A stretch of 12,227 nt of DNA from a bacterium UBA2219 (lineage in GTDB: Bacteria > Desulfobacterota > Deferrimicrobia > Deferrimicrobiales > Deferrimicrobiaceae). The DNA lies in assembly GCA_002327765.1 (NCBI GenBank), contig DCUH01000109.1:1-12227 (forward strand). The letters are read 5' to 3'. Position 1 is the stretch's first letter. Each line of letters begins with the position of its first letter. The notes beneath the pieces are model-generated. The model did not search any database. It was not told where the DNA came from and worked only from the letters and a program-made list of their open reading frames with translations. Positions 1-6,534 of this stretch are shown here, in pieces. A program made the translations under genes and the position numbers.

Positions 1-277
1 CGATCCCCGCGTGGTCCATGCCGGGGAGCCACAAGGCGTTCTTCCCGTTCATCCGGGCATACCGGATGAGGACGTCCTGCAGCGTCACGTTCAGGGCGTG
101 CCCCATGTGGAGCGAACCGGTGACGTTGGGAGGCGGGATAACGATCGTATAGGACTCGCCGGGGCGGTGGGGATGTGCGTGGAACACCCCTTCGGAGAGC
201 CACTCCGAGTACCACTTCTCCTCGGTGGTTTTCGGGTTGTAGGTCGACTTGTCTTTTCCGGGATCTTTTTCCTTCAT
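1..277 (-). CDS. valS: Valyl-tRNA synthetase, N-terminal part (runs off the window)
   Basis: Class I aminoacyl-tRNA synthetase that charges tRNA-Val with valine in the cytoplasm. Only the first 92 codons are in the window; the gene continues leftward past base 1. The reading frame shows the family N-terminus ([14 protein letters not shown] near residues 14-27) and the ATP-binding HIGH-type signature [13 protein letters not shown] at residues 48-60, then [16 protein letters not shown] and LPGMDHAGI, which are typical of ValRS. The ATG at 277-275 overlaps the stop of the upstream response-regulator gene as ATGA, so the two are probably translationally coupled and share an operon with rnr. IleRS or LeuRS are less likely, because the PPPNVTG-LHMGHA and [10 protein letters not shown] strings fit ValRS best. 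Confidence 0.95.
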   Translation of the reverse strand, partial: MKEKDPGKDKSTYNPKTTEEKWYSEWLSEGVFHAHPHRPGESYTIVIPPPNVTGSLHMGHALNVTLQDVLIRYARMNGKNALWLPGMDHAGI

Positions 278-1443
278 GAAGATATCGGCTTTCCGGCCTG
301 GGTCCGTATCCGGGAAATCTCCTCCCGGATCAGCGCTTCGGCGGTGGCCGGGATCACCTCCCATGCGACGGCTTCGACCGATTCGCGTATTCTTGCCGAG
401 AATTCCCCGGCAAGGCGGTCCATCATCTCCCACATCACCTTCTCGACGGCCTCGGAGGCGACCTCGCGGAATATGACCTCGGCCCTGGCGACGAACTGCT
501 CCCTGAGCTCCGCCTGGAGGATCTCGTCGCCGCCCCCCTCCCGGTACGCGGCGCGAACGGCTTGCGTCGCCGGGGGCGGCGCGGGCATCCCGGGGCATAC
601 CTCTTCTTCCGGGGGCGCCTCCGGGATCGCCTCCCGCGGTTCTTCCGGAATGGCCTCCTGCGGTTCTTCCGGGATCGCCTCCGCCCTTTGCTCCGCCGCC
701 ATCGAGCCGTCGGCGATATCCTCCAGGTCCTCTATCTCCTCGATTTCCTCGACCGCTTCCGCCGCCGCGTGCGGCCCGGCGGGAGCGGGAGGCTCCTGCG
801 CCGCCGGTGGCGGCTCGGCCGGTTCCCCGATATCGTCGATCGACACGTCGAATTCGTCGTAGCCCGCCGCGTCCTTCCCCTCGGTATTGTTGACGGCGCC
901 GGAGAAGACCCCCGCGACCGTCCCGGCCGCAGCATCGGGCTTTGCCGCCGGGGTCGTCTCCTCTGCTTCATCGAGGACGTCGCTGAAGTCCCAATGCTCG
1001 TCGGCCGGCGGGGCCGGCGGGGCGGGCGCCGCCGCAACGGGCTCCGGCATCTTCACCTCGGAGGGGGCTTCCTCGCGCCTCCCGGTGAGACCTTCCACCT
1101 TTTCGAGCAGTTCCATGGTCTCGAACGGCTTGAAAAGCACCCCTTTCGCGCCGCAGGCCTCGACCTTCTCCTCGTCGAGTGGGACAAGGGTCCCCGAAAG
1201 GATCAGCACGGGGACATCCTTCGTGTGCTCACCCCCGTGGATCTCCGCGGCGACCTCGAACCCGTCCTTTCCCGGCAGGGTGACGTCGACGACGACCAGG
1301 TCCGGGGCGATCTCCGCCGCCATGCGCACGGCCTCGTCCCCGTTGTCGACGGAGATCACCGAAAAACCGGTTTTCTCGAAGGCGAGCTCAAAGACTTTCT
1401 GGATGGTGGCGCTGTCTTCGGCCAGCAGGATTTTCTTTCGCAT
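274..1443 (-). CDS. Response regulator: CheY-like receiver with long Pro/Glu/Ala linker and conserved C-terminal helix
   Basis: About 389 aa. Residues 1-121 are a receiver domain: acidic pair E9/D10, phosphoacceptor D53 (in [13 protein letters not shown]), the switch Ser/Thr near 83-85 (ILSGT) and K105 (FKPF). A low-complexity linker rich in Pro, Ala and Glu follows. It includes three 8-residue repeats of the EAIPEEPQ type and acidic [14 protein letters not shown]. The C-terminal ~85 residues form an amphipathic segment ([19 protein letters not shown]), a tail I associate with deltaproteobacterial response regulators. There is no DNA-binding or enzymatic output domain, so it probably signals through protein contacts. 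The frame has two adjacent ATGs (1446 and 1443). The GGGGG upstream is better spaced for the second. It lies 25 bp downstream of rnr, and its TGA overlaps the valS ATG. The partner kinase is not visible here. Confidence 0.9.
   Translation of the reverse strand: MRKKILLAEDSATIQKVFELAFEKTGFSVISVDNGDEAVRMAAEIAPDLVVVDVTLPGKDGFEVAAEIHGGEHTKDVPVLILSGTLVPLDEEKVEACGAKGVLFKPFETMELLEKVEGLTGRREEAPSEVKMPEPVAAAPAPPAPPADEHWDFSDVLDEAEETTPAAKPDAAAGTVAGVFSGAVNNTEGKDAAGYDEFDVSIDDIGEPAEPPPAAQEPPAPAGPHAAAEAVEEIEEIEDLEDIADGSMAAEQRAEAIPEEPQEAIPEEPREAIPEAPPEEEVCPGMPAPPPATQAVRAAYREGGGDEILQAELREQFVARAEVIFREVASEAVEKVMWEMMDRLAGEFSARIRESVEAVAWEVIPATAEALIREEISRIRTQAGKPISS
617..688. repeat. Three tandem 24-bp repeats inside the response-regulator linker
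   Basis: Units at about 617-640, 641-664 and 665-688 share the core TCTTCCGGgATcGCCTCC on the plus strand and encode repeated EAIPEEP(Q/R) on the minus strand. Because the period is a multiple of three, copy number can change without a frameshift. Confidence 0.75.
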
Positions 1444-1468
1444 CATCACCCCCGGATTGGCCACTATT

Positions 1469-3682
1469 TTATGGATTTTCTTTAAGTTTATCAATGAAAA
1501 GGAAGTCCACTTCCCCCCGATCGGGATCCGCGCGGCGCACGCGCACGCGCACCCGGTCCCCAAGGGCGATGCGCCGACCCCGGTACGCGCCGACCCACTC
1601 CATCCGGTCCTTGGAGAAGCGGTATTCGTCGTCGCGCAGGGTGGACGCGTGGACCATGCCGTCCACCATCCAATCGGCCAGCTCGACGAAGAAACCCGAG
1701 GGGATAAGCGACGATACGGTCCCTTCGAAGATCCGTCCCTCATGCCCTTCCATGAAGAGCGCCTTCGCGCGCGCCGAAACCGCCCGCTCCGCGTCCATAG
1801 CCGCCCGTTCCCTGCCGGACAGCTGGTCCCCGATCTGCGGACCCTTGTCCGCGAGGACCCGGAGATAGGGGGCGTACGCCTTGTCCCCGAGGGCCGCCTT
1901 GAGCACGCGGTGGACGACAAGATCGGGATACCTGCGGATCGGGGAAGTGAAGTGGGTATAGCGCGAAAGCGCGAGCCCGAAGTGCCCCTTCGTCTCGGGG
2001 CCGTACCGCGCAAGCATCAAGCTCCTCAATAGCATCATGTGGACCGCCCGTTCGTACTTGCCGCCCCGGGCCAGGTCCGCCCAGGCCTGCAGGCGGGAAG
2101 CGACATCCCGGCGGTCCGTGGACCGCGCCCGGCGCAGGAGGCGGCCCGCGGCGGCCTCGAACTCCTCCACCTTTTCGGGCGCGGGCTCTTCGTGGATGCG
2201 GAACAGGAACGGGTCTCCCCGCCCGGAGAGGAACTCGGCCACCGCGGTGTTCGCCGCCAGCATGAATTCCTCGATGATCCGATGGGACTCCCAGCGCGGG
2301 GCCGGCAGCACGGAGGCGGGCATTCCCTTCTCGACGGCGATCTTCGCCTCCGGGAGGTCGAAGCCCAGGGCGCCCCGCCCCGCCCTCGCGATCGACAGCC
2401 ATCCCGCCGCGGTCGCCATGCAGCGCAGCATCCGCCCGATCTCACCTTCGTCTTCCCGTGCGAGGCGTTCGTGCACCTCGTCGTATGTGAGCCGCGCCTT
2501 GCTCCGGATGACGGCCGCATGGAACGATGGGGGCCCGAGCCTCCCGCCGGGGCGGATCGGCACCTCCACGTTCATCGTCAACCGGTTCACGCCGGCCTTC
2601 AGGCTGCACACCCCCTCGGAAAGCCCGGGAGGCAGCATCGGGATGCACCGGTCGGGGAAGTAGACACTGGTCCCCCGCAGGAAAGCTTCGCGGTCCAGGG
2701 CGGACCCCGGCTCCACGTAGTGCCCGACGTCGGCGATCGCCACGTGCAGGCGGAAACCGTCGCCCTCCGGAACGAGGCAGACCGCATCGTCGAAGTCGCG
2801 CGCGTCCGCCCCGTCGATGGTCACGAACGGAAGATGGCGCAGGTCGAGGCGCGGGATCGGCTCTTCCCCGTGGCGCAACCCGTCTTCATGCACCGCCACG
2901 CGGACCGACTGCGGTATCGCTTCCGCCTCTCCGGCCGCGTCCTCCGGGAACTCGACGGGCAGGTCCATGGAGGAGACCACGGCCAGGCAGATCGTTTCCA
3001 TCGTATGCGACTTCCCCAGGCGGCGGACGATGCGGGCCCGCCCTTCGGAATCGCCTTCCGGGTACGCCGTCACTTCCGCGAGGACGAGCTCTCCCGCTTC
3101 CGCCGCGGAACCCGGCGGGAGGTCCGCCTCGAGGAGCAGATCGGAATCGCGGTCGCGGAACCGCACGAAGGAGCGCTTCCCCGCCGGGGCGTACCTTCCC
3201 ACGAACGCCCGTATCCCGCGGTGGATGATCCGTTCGATCTTTCCGTAAGAAAGCGCGCCGCCGCGCTGCCGCTCGACCCGCACACGCACCCGGTCCCTGG
3301 GCCACGCTCCCGCGAGGGAATGCCCCGGGATGTGGACGATGGGAACGTCCGGATCCTCCGGGATCACGATCGGGCGTCCTTCCCGGGTGATGCGAAGCCG
3401 CCCTTCGACCAGCCTTTCGCCGCCCCGTCCCCGTCCCCTGCCGCCTCCGGACGCCTCCCGGGGGGCCGGCGGCGGCTTCCCTTTGCCGCGGCGAGGCGGC
3501 TTCCCCGGGCGCTTTCCCGGCAGGCCTGCCGGGTCGACGGCTTTCAGTGCGGACTTGAAGGCGCGGCGTTCCCCCTTCTCCACCCCGGCCGCCTGAAACC
3601 AATCCTTGATGGAGGCGTGCCGCTCCCGGAGATCCGCCCCGTTCTGACGGATCCACCTCTCCCAGTACGGCTGGTCGCGCAT
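1469..3682 (-). CDS. rnr: Ribonuclease R (RNB family 3'-5' exoribonuclease)
   Basis: Processive, hydrolytic 3'-5' exoribonuclease that degrades structured RNA, including mRNA and rRNA fragments; 737 aa, a normal length. Domain order: N-terminal winged-helix-like segment (WERWIRQNGADLRERH to about residue 50); a very basic Arg/Gly/Pro/Lys linker (55-95); cold-shock/OB-like region (about 95-225); RNB catalytic domain (about 275-590) with the metal-binding motif DGADARDFDDAV (290-301) and HFTSPIRRYPDLVVHR (577-592); C-terminal S1 RNA-binding domain (about 645-735). All key Asp residues of the active site are present. The ATG at 3682 is preceded by AAGGAG about 10 nt upstream. It heads the rnr, response regulator, valS order. 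The shortened N-terminus and linker differ from E. coli RNase R, but the catalytic core is unmistakable. Confidence 0.97.
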   Translation of the reverse strand: MRDQPYWERWIRQNGADLRERHASIKDWFQAAGVEKGERRAFKSALKAVDPAGLPGKRPGKPPRRGKGKPPPAPREASGGGRGRGRGGERLVEGRLRITREGRPIVIPEDPDVPIVHIPGHSLAGAWPRDRVRVRVERQRGGALSYGKIERIIHRGIRAFVGRYAPAGKRSFVRFRDRDSDLLLEADLPPGSAAEAGELVLAEVTAYPEGDSEGRARIVRRLGKSHTMETICLAVVSSMDLPVEFPEDAAGEAEAIPQSVRVAVHEDGLRHGEEPIPRLDLRHLPFVTIDGADARDFDDAVCLVPEGDGFRLHVAIADVGHYVEPGSALDREAFLRGTSVYFPDRCIPMLPPGLSEGVCSLKAGVNRLTMNVEVPIRPGGRLGPPSFHAAVIRSKARLTYDEVHERLAREDEGEIGRMLRCMATAAGWLSIARAGRGALGFDLPEAKIAVEKGMPASVLPAPRWESHRIIEEFMLAANTAVAEFLSGRGDPFLFRIHEEPAPEKVEEFEAAAGRLLRRARSTDRRDVASRLQAWADLARGGKYERAVHMMLLRSLMLARYGPETKGHFGLALSRYTHFTSPIRRYPDLVVHRVLKAALGDKAYAPYLRVLADKGPQIGDQLSGRERAAMDAERAVSARAKALFMEGHEGRIFEGTVSSLIPSGFFVELADWMVDGMVHASTLRDDEYRFSKDRMEWVGAYRGRRIALGDRVRVRVRRADPDRGEVDFLFIDKLKENP

Positions 3683-3761
3683 TTCGCCGCGTCTCCTTCC
3701 CGGTGTCCCTCCCCTAATAATACTCGCCCGGGGCCGATTTCCACGGCGAGTTAATTGGATG

Positions 3762-3789
3762 TTGCCGCGGCCGAAGGTTTTGTTATATT
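3762..3789 (+). promoter_or_regulatory. Probable sigma-70-type promoter of tRNA-Leu
   Basis: A -35-like TTGCCG at 3762-3767 and a -10-like TATATT at 3784-3789 are separated by 16 bp. Initiation would fall near 3796, about 16 nt before the mature tRNA 5' end. The -35 lies within the left arm of a perfect 9-bp inverted repeat, TTGCCGCGG (3762-3770) and CCGCGGCAA (3799-3807), that brackets the -10. Confidence 0.5.
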
Positions 3790-3811
3790 CTTTTTCTTCC
3801 GCGGCAAGCGT

Positions 3812-3900
3812 GCCGAAGTGGCGGAACTGGCAGACGCGCTAGATTCAGGGTCTAGTGCCCTTCAGTGGGCGTAGGGGTTCAACTCCCCTCTTCGGCACCA
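3812..3900 (+). tRNA. tRNA-Leu, anticodon CAG
   Basis: An 89-nt class II tRNA with encoded CCA. Acceptor stem GCCGAAG (3812-3818) pairs with CTTCGGC (3890-3896), followed by A and CCA. The anticodon arm is CTAGA, loop TTCAGGG, TCTAG, giving anticodon CAG, which reads CUG leucine codons. A long variable arm (GCCC...GGGC) and a T-arm with loop TTCAACT fit tRNA-Leu. Everything from the anticodon loop to the 3' end (3844-3900) is now supplied by the integrated element; the host's own 3' half sits at 11919-11975. The swap changes one base in the variable-arm loop (G at 3865, A at 11940) and should leave the tRNA functional. Confidence 0.97.
3844..3900 (+). repeat. attL: 57-bp direct repeat (tRNA-Leu anticodon loop to CCA)
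   Basis: Identical to 11919-11975 except G at 3865 versus A at 11940. Identity starts exactly at the anticodon loop TTCAGGG, the usual strand-exchange site for tRNA-targeting tyrosine recombinases. This copy is the element's own and restores the tRNA. Confidence 0.93.
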
Positions 3901-5060
3901 GAAATCAACGGGTTACGGTCTTCGGGCCGTAACCCTTTTTCTTTCACAAAGGACGATGTGCCACTTTTGTGCCACGTCCCTCCCGCGTTCCATCCGGGAA
4001 GCCTCGCTAATGCCGCTCGCTTGTGCGCCTGGTCAAGATGGGCATACCGCTTCATCATCTTCATATCGGAGTGCCCAAGGATCTCCATAACCGTGTAGTC
4101 ATCCGCCCCGCTCATCTTTAGCCAGGATGCCGTGGTATGTCTCAGGTCGTGGAAATGGAAACCCGCCGGGATTCCCGCCTTCTTCTTCGCGGTAGCCCAT
4201 GCGTTGCGTACATCGGCCATCGGTTCATTCGTGATGACTACAATCTGCCCTTTTCTACGCGCCACGCGCCTCCTGGGGGGCGCAAACACAAGATCGGTTG
4301 CCAGGACTACCTTCGCCTTCTCCCGAAGCTCCTGCAACCGTTTCAACTCCTCCGCTAGCGGTTCGGATACCGGGATCTCCCTCGGCTTTCCGTTCTTCGT
4401 AACCTCGCCGGAAAGGTAGATTTGCCCATCCCGGATATCCCTCCACCGCAAACCAAGGATCTCGGCCTTCCTCATCCCGGTTTCAAGCGCACAAAGCACG
4501 ATGGGCCGAAGATGAGGATGACAGGCTTCCAGGAGCTTCCCCGCTTGCGCCGTGGTAAGAAATTCGTTCCGCCCGGAGGAGATGGGCAACCGCTCCACCT
4601 TGCCGCCTAACGCGGGATTCTTTTCGATCCACTCCCATTTGATGGCATGGTTAAGCATTCCCCGAAGACAGTTCAAATAATGGTTCACGTCCTCCCCGCT
4701 CCGGGCCGGCTTTATCTTGCTCCTGGTCGGTAATGCGGCGATGTGCGCCTTGAAGTCTTCCACCTGGACAACGCCTATATCCTGGACGATCATCCCGTAG
4801 AAATATTCCCGTACCCGTTTGATGTACGTCTTTTCGGAAACGTACCCCTTCTTTTCCTTCTTCAAGTTCTCGTAACGGGTAGCCAGGTCATCAAACGCAT
4901 CCCTTCGCGGTTCCTTGTACCGCCCGCCCCGGATGTCCGTCCGCGTTGCCTCAAGCTCGGCTTCCGCCTTCTTCTTGTTCGTGCCGATGGCCTTCCGGAT
5001 GCGCTTCCCGTTGTAGAAATAGGAGATGCACCAGGTATCCCCCCGCTTGTAGACGCCCAT
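3879..5060 (-). CDS. int: Tyrosine-recombinase integrase of the element
   Basis: Phage-type integrase, 393 aa, that inserts and excises the element at tRNA-Leu. N-terminal arm-binding-like segment (GVYKRGDTWCISYFYNGKRIRKAIG), SAM-like core-binding domain (about 58-155), C-terminal catalytic domain (about 165-345). Catalytic set: R197 (ETGMRKAEILGLRW), K222 region (TKNGKPREIPV), H304 and R307 (HFHDLRH), H330 (LGHSDMKMMKRY) and nucleophile Y339. The start is the ATG at 5060, because AAGGAGG (5074-5068) lies 7 nt upstream; the GTG at 5066 is too close to that site. The stop lies inside the attL repeat, so the last seven codons are read from tRNA sequence. The tail after Y339 is about 54 residues long, contains the WHKSGT segment encoded by the arm-site repeat, and covers the tRNA terminator hairpin. 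It is preceded by an 87-aa orf and xis in one operon. Confidence 0.95.
   Translation of the reverse strand: MGVYKRGDTWCISYFYNGKRIRKAIGTNKKKAEAELEATRTDIRGGRYKEPRRDAFDDLATRYENLKKEKKGYVSEKTYIKRVREYFYGMIVQDIGVVQVEDFKAHIAALPTRSKIKPARSGEDVNHYLNCLRGMLNHAIKWEWIEKNPALGGKVERLPISSGRNEFLTTAQAGKLLEACHPHLRPIVLCALETGMRKAEILGLRWRDIRDGQIYLSGEVTKNGKPREIPVSEPLAEELKRLQELREKAKVVLATDLVFAPPRRRVARRKGQIVVITNEPMADVRNAWATAKKKAGIPAGFHFHDLRHTTASWLKMSGADDYTVMEILGHSDMKMMKRYAHLDQAHKRAALARLPGWNAGGTWHKSGTSSFVKEKGLRPEDRNPLISGAEEGS
3910..3940 (+). terminator. Rho-independent terminator supplied by the element to tRNA-Leu
   Basis: Perfect 11-bp stem GGGTTACGGTC (3910-3920) and GGCCGTAACCC (3925-3935, one G-U pair), closed by a very stable C(TTCG)G tetraloop, then TTTTT at 3936-3940. 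It sits 10 nt after the tRNA CCA and reads rightward. The same bases encode the C-terminal tail of the integrase on the other strand. Confidence 0.9.
3958..3975 (+). repeat. Candidate integrase arm-type site near attL
   Basis: Two direct GTGCCAC heptamers separated by TTTT, inside the 3' end of int and 58 bp from the tRNA end. The string ATGTGCCACTTTTGTG (3956-3971) recurs exactly at 11804-11819 near attR in the same orientation. Paired direct repeats near both ends are the usual form of integrase arm sites. Confidence 0.65.
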
Positions 5061-5062
5061 CG

Positions 5063-5326
5063 TCACGCCTCCTTCACGGCCTTCTCCGGATAGATATGCT
5101 CTATCAGTTCGCCACGAAGGGTCGAATAGGTCCGCAGAAGATCCTCGATGACGAAGAACCGACCGCAGGCCTGCCTCCCCGCCCCTTCGGCTTCGAGACG
5201 GCCCGCCGTTGCTACGTCACGAGCGGCGTCCAGCAGGAAATCAAGTTCGCTGATCTCTCCCTCGATGTAAGACGCCTGATCGAAGGTAAACACCTGTTCC
5301 TTTGCATCGTGTGCCATCTCGCTCAT
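5063..5326 (-). CDS. Small unknown protein between xis and int
   Basis: 87 aa, unrecognised. It is acidic in its first half (EQVFTFDQASYIEGEISELDFLLDAA) and ends LLRTYSTLRGELIEHIYPEKAVKEA, with predicted helices and no Cys cluster or membrane segment. The start at 5326 is preceded by GGGAGGGAAGG. A longer reading of the same frame up to 5527 overlaps xis and is not supported. Its TGA overlaps the GTG upstream of the int start, so it is coupled to int. Position suggests a role in, or control of, recombination, but nothing in the sequence proves it. Confidence 0.7.
   Translation of the reverse strand: MSEMAHDAKEQVFTFDQASYIEGEISELDFLLDAARDVATAGRLEAEGAGRQACGRFFVIEDLLRTYSTLRGELIEHIYPEKAVKEA
5068..5074 (-). 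promoter_or_regulatory. Ribosome binding site that fixes the int start
   Basis: AAGGAGG on the minus strand lies 7 nt before ATG 5060 and only 1 nt before GTG 5066. This favours the ATG and a 393-aa integrase. Confidence 0.75.
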
Positions 5327-5352
5327 CGCCTTCCCTCCCTTTGGCTTGAGGT

Positions 5353-5553
5353 TCACGCCGCTTCGCCCTTGCGCCGCCGATGCTCCCGGATGAAGTCTTC
5401 CACGTCCTTCGGATCGAACCGGACCGCCTTCCCGAATTTGATGGAAGGTATCTTCCCGGATGCCGCAAGGTTGTAGACATGGGGAACGGACAAGCCAAGG
5501 TGCCTTGCCGTTTGCGCCGCGTTCCACAAATCCTTCCCTGCTCCGTTTTCCAT
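5353..5553 (-). CDS. Excisionase-like small MerR-type HTH protein
   Basis: 66 aa. A single winged-helix HTH of the excisionase/helix_turn_helix_17 type: LWNAAQTARHLGLSVPHVYNLAASGKIPSIKFGKAVRFDPKDVEDFI, where the HTH is followed by the usual (K/R)FGKAVRF wing and D-V--FI helix. Such proteins bend att DNA to direct excision and often repress their own operon. The start at 5553 has a strong AGGAGGT (5567-5561) 7 nt upstream; the extra N-terminal residues of the longer frame lie before that site. It is the first gene of a leftward xis, orf, int operon and is divergent from the RHH gene. A pure transcriptional role is also possible. Confidence 0.85.
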   Translation of the reverse strand: MENGAGKDLWNAAQTARHLGLSVPHVYNLAASGKIPSIKFGKAVRFDPKDVEDFIREHRRRKGEAA

Positions 5554-5655
5554 CCCCCTCACCTCCTTCCTGTCTATTTTGTTTATCATGTATATTTTAT
5601 ATCAAATGGCTTATTTCGTGTCTACAAATTTTTTTAGCCGTGATACATTTTTTTT
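5554..5655. promoter_or_regulatory. AT-rich divergent promoter/operator region (switch region)
   Basis: A sharply AT-rich stretch separates the leftward xis operon from the rightward RHH gene. On the minus strand a weak TTGTAG, 18 bp, GATATA pair (5627-5598) could drive xis-int. On the plus strand GATACAT (5642-5648) sits just before the RHH ATG, which lacks a ribosome binding site, suggesting a leaderless message. Two imperfect direct repeats, CGTGTCTACA (5617-5626) and CGTGATACA (5639-5647), start 22 bp apart (about two helical turns) and could be operators. These assignments are inference. Confidence 0.45.
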
Positions 5656-5841
5656 ATGGCCCCCAAAGCGCATTCTGATTACCCGGATTTCTTGGCCCTT
5701 CGGCTTGACCAGGGAATGAGGAAGAGGATCGAGGAAATGGCCAAGTCGGAAGAACGCCCCCCTAGCGCGATGGCCCGGATACTCATACGGGAAGCGTTGG
5801 AAGCCAGGGAAGGAAAGGCGGGCAAGAAGAAAACCCCTTAA
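5656..5841 (+). CDS. Small ribbon-helix-helix (CopG/Arc-type) DNA-binding protein
   Basis: 61 aa. The pattern FLALRLDQGMRKRIEEMAKS followed by PPSAMARILIREALEAREG matches a ribbon-helix-helix fold: beta strand (about residues 12-19), helix A, the turn, then helix B with ALA-type packing. The tail is lysine-rich. It probably dimerises and binds the operator region in front of its own ATG. It is the only clearly rightward gene of the element, and no Shine-Dalgarno sequence precedes it. Likely a regulator of xis-int or an auto-repressor; the antitoxin of a pair is an alternative, but no toxin gene is next to it. Confidence 0.75.
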   Translation: MAPKAHSDYPDFLALRLDQGMRKRIEEMAKSEERPPSAMARILIREALEAREGKAGKKKTP

Positions 5842-5869
5842 GGTTCTCTCCCTGCCCGATGTAGACCGG

Positions 5870-6058
5870 TTACGCATCAACCCGCTTGGGCACATCCTCG
5901 GCCCGGCAATATCCGCACATCCCTGCATCGTCCACCGAATAGCGAAGATTCTTACACTTCCCGCAACACTTCTCCGGGGCAGGGTACGGATGGGGATGAA
6001 TCCCGCCTCCCGCCGCTAATCGGGCTTTTGCCGGGTCGATTGTCTTATGTCGTTTCAT
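5870..6058 (-). CDS. Small zinc-ribbon protein
   Basis: 62 aa with Cys pairs CGKC (32-35) and CGYC (48-51), the spacing of a small zinc ribbon, plus a His/Pro-rich start (GGGIHPHPYPAPEKCC). GGAGG lies 9 nt before the ATG at 6058. It is the last gene of the long leftward operon and converges on the RHH gene, with 28 bp between the stops. Function unknown; many phage and satellite genomes carry such small zinc proteins that bind nucleic acid or host proteins. Confidence 0.7.
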   Translation of the reverse strand: MKRHKTIDPAKARLAAGGGIHPHPYPAPEKCCGKCKNLRYSVDDAGMCGYCRAEDVPKRVDA

Positions 6059-6082
6059 TCAGGTTTTCCTCCGCAAGCTCGC

Positions 6083-6319
6083 CTAGAAGCCCTGTACGCC
6101 GCCAGGATGGACGATCTTTCTTGAGGTGAGGGCAGGGGCGGTTTCCGCCGCCCCCGTCCCAAAGCTCCTTTCGCATTCCTTACACCGCCGGGAAATGGCA
6201 GGGGTCCAGAAAGCCTTTCCGCATCCCCGGCATCGGGCAAGGATCGACGGGTATCTATCAACGGCGGGCCAGGAACGCGCCACGATGCGGACCGCCTCTC
6301 GACGGGATCTCTTGCTCAA
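6083..6319 (-). CDS. Small Cys4 zinc-ribbon protein
   Basis: 78 aa starting at TTG, with Cys pairs CRGC (30-33) and CKEC (46-49) around KAFWTPAISRR, a compact zinc ribbon. The N-terminus is basic (MSKRSRREAVRIVARSW), which suggests nucleic-acid binding. The TTG start overlaps the preceding gene's TGA (TTGA), as elsewhere in this operon, and this supports the unusual start. A different frame (6055-6261) overlaps this gene and carries no motif. Function unknown. Confidence 0.65.
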   Translation of the reverse strand: MSKRSRREAVRIVARSWPAVDRYPSILARCRGCGKAFWTPAISRRCKECERSFGTGAAETAPALTSRKIVHPGGVQGF

Positions 6320-6534
6320 TTCCCGCCCTTCCCGTACACGCCTTCCCGGAACTTGAGGTTTTCCCCTTTCCCGCCGCTAACGTCATGGGAGATAGGTTCC
6401 TGTCCGGCGTGAACATACTTCGCCCCGCGAGGGTCCGCCGGAGGAGCGGGGGGCTTCCCCCGCCCCTTGTTCCCGGTCTGGTCCGATTTCTTGAGGGGGG
6501 ATTGCTTCGGATGCTTGGCCGCCACAGTCTTCAT
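6316..6534 (-). CDS. Small basic, disordered protein
   Basis: 72 aa, rich in Lys, Gly and Pro (GNKGRGKPPAPPADPRG; ending FREGVYGKGGN). No recognisable domain; probably intrinsically disordered. Its ATG overlaps the stop of the upstream gene (ATGA) and its TGA overlaps the next gene's TTG. That coupling on both sides is the main reason to believe it. Confidence 0.55.
   Translation of the reverse strand: MKTVAAKHPKQSPLKKSDQTGNKGRGKPPAPPADPRGAKYVHAGQEPISHDVSGGKGENLKFREGVYGKGGN

Noticed and set aside
11..1485. Plus-strand open frames of 283 and 307 aa opposite the response regulator and valS
   Set aside because: Repetitive Ser/Ala/Gly or Arg/Leu/Gly translations that mirror the low-complexity linker on the real strand; no start signals or motifs.
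1444..2013. Extension of the response-regulator frame upstream into rnr (579-aa reading)
   Set aside because: The added part is an Arg/Ser/Pro-rich shadow of RNase R, and the receiver domain starts cleanly at [11 protein letters not shown].
2039..3754. Long plus-strand open frame (571 aa) opposite rnr
   Set aside because: It is antisense to a gene with full RNase R motifs; the translation is Arg/Pro/Gly-rich with no domain. Long shadow frames are expected in GC-rich genes.
5327..5527. Longer start for the small gene between xis and int
   Set aside because: The extra 67 residues overlap xis in another frame and are low quality; GGGAGGGAAGG directly precedes ATG 5326.
5818..5858. Possible terminator between the convergent RHH and zinc-ribbon genes (CGGGCA/TGCCCG with inner AACC/GGTT)
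   Set aside because: Loops are long and the inner stem is only 4 bp; the T-rich run (TTTTCTTCTT on the minus strand) lies within the outer loop, so the structure is too weak to call.
6055..6261. 68-aa frame overlapping the Cys4 zinc-ribbon gene
   Set aside because: It ends ATGA over the next gene, which is tempting, but it has no motif, while the overlapping frame has CRGC...CKEC and its own stop-start coupling.
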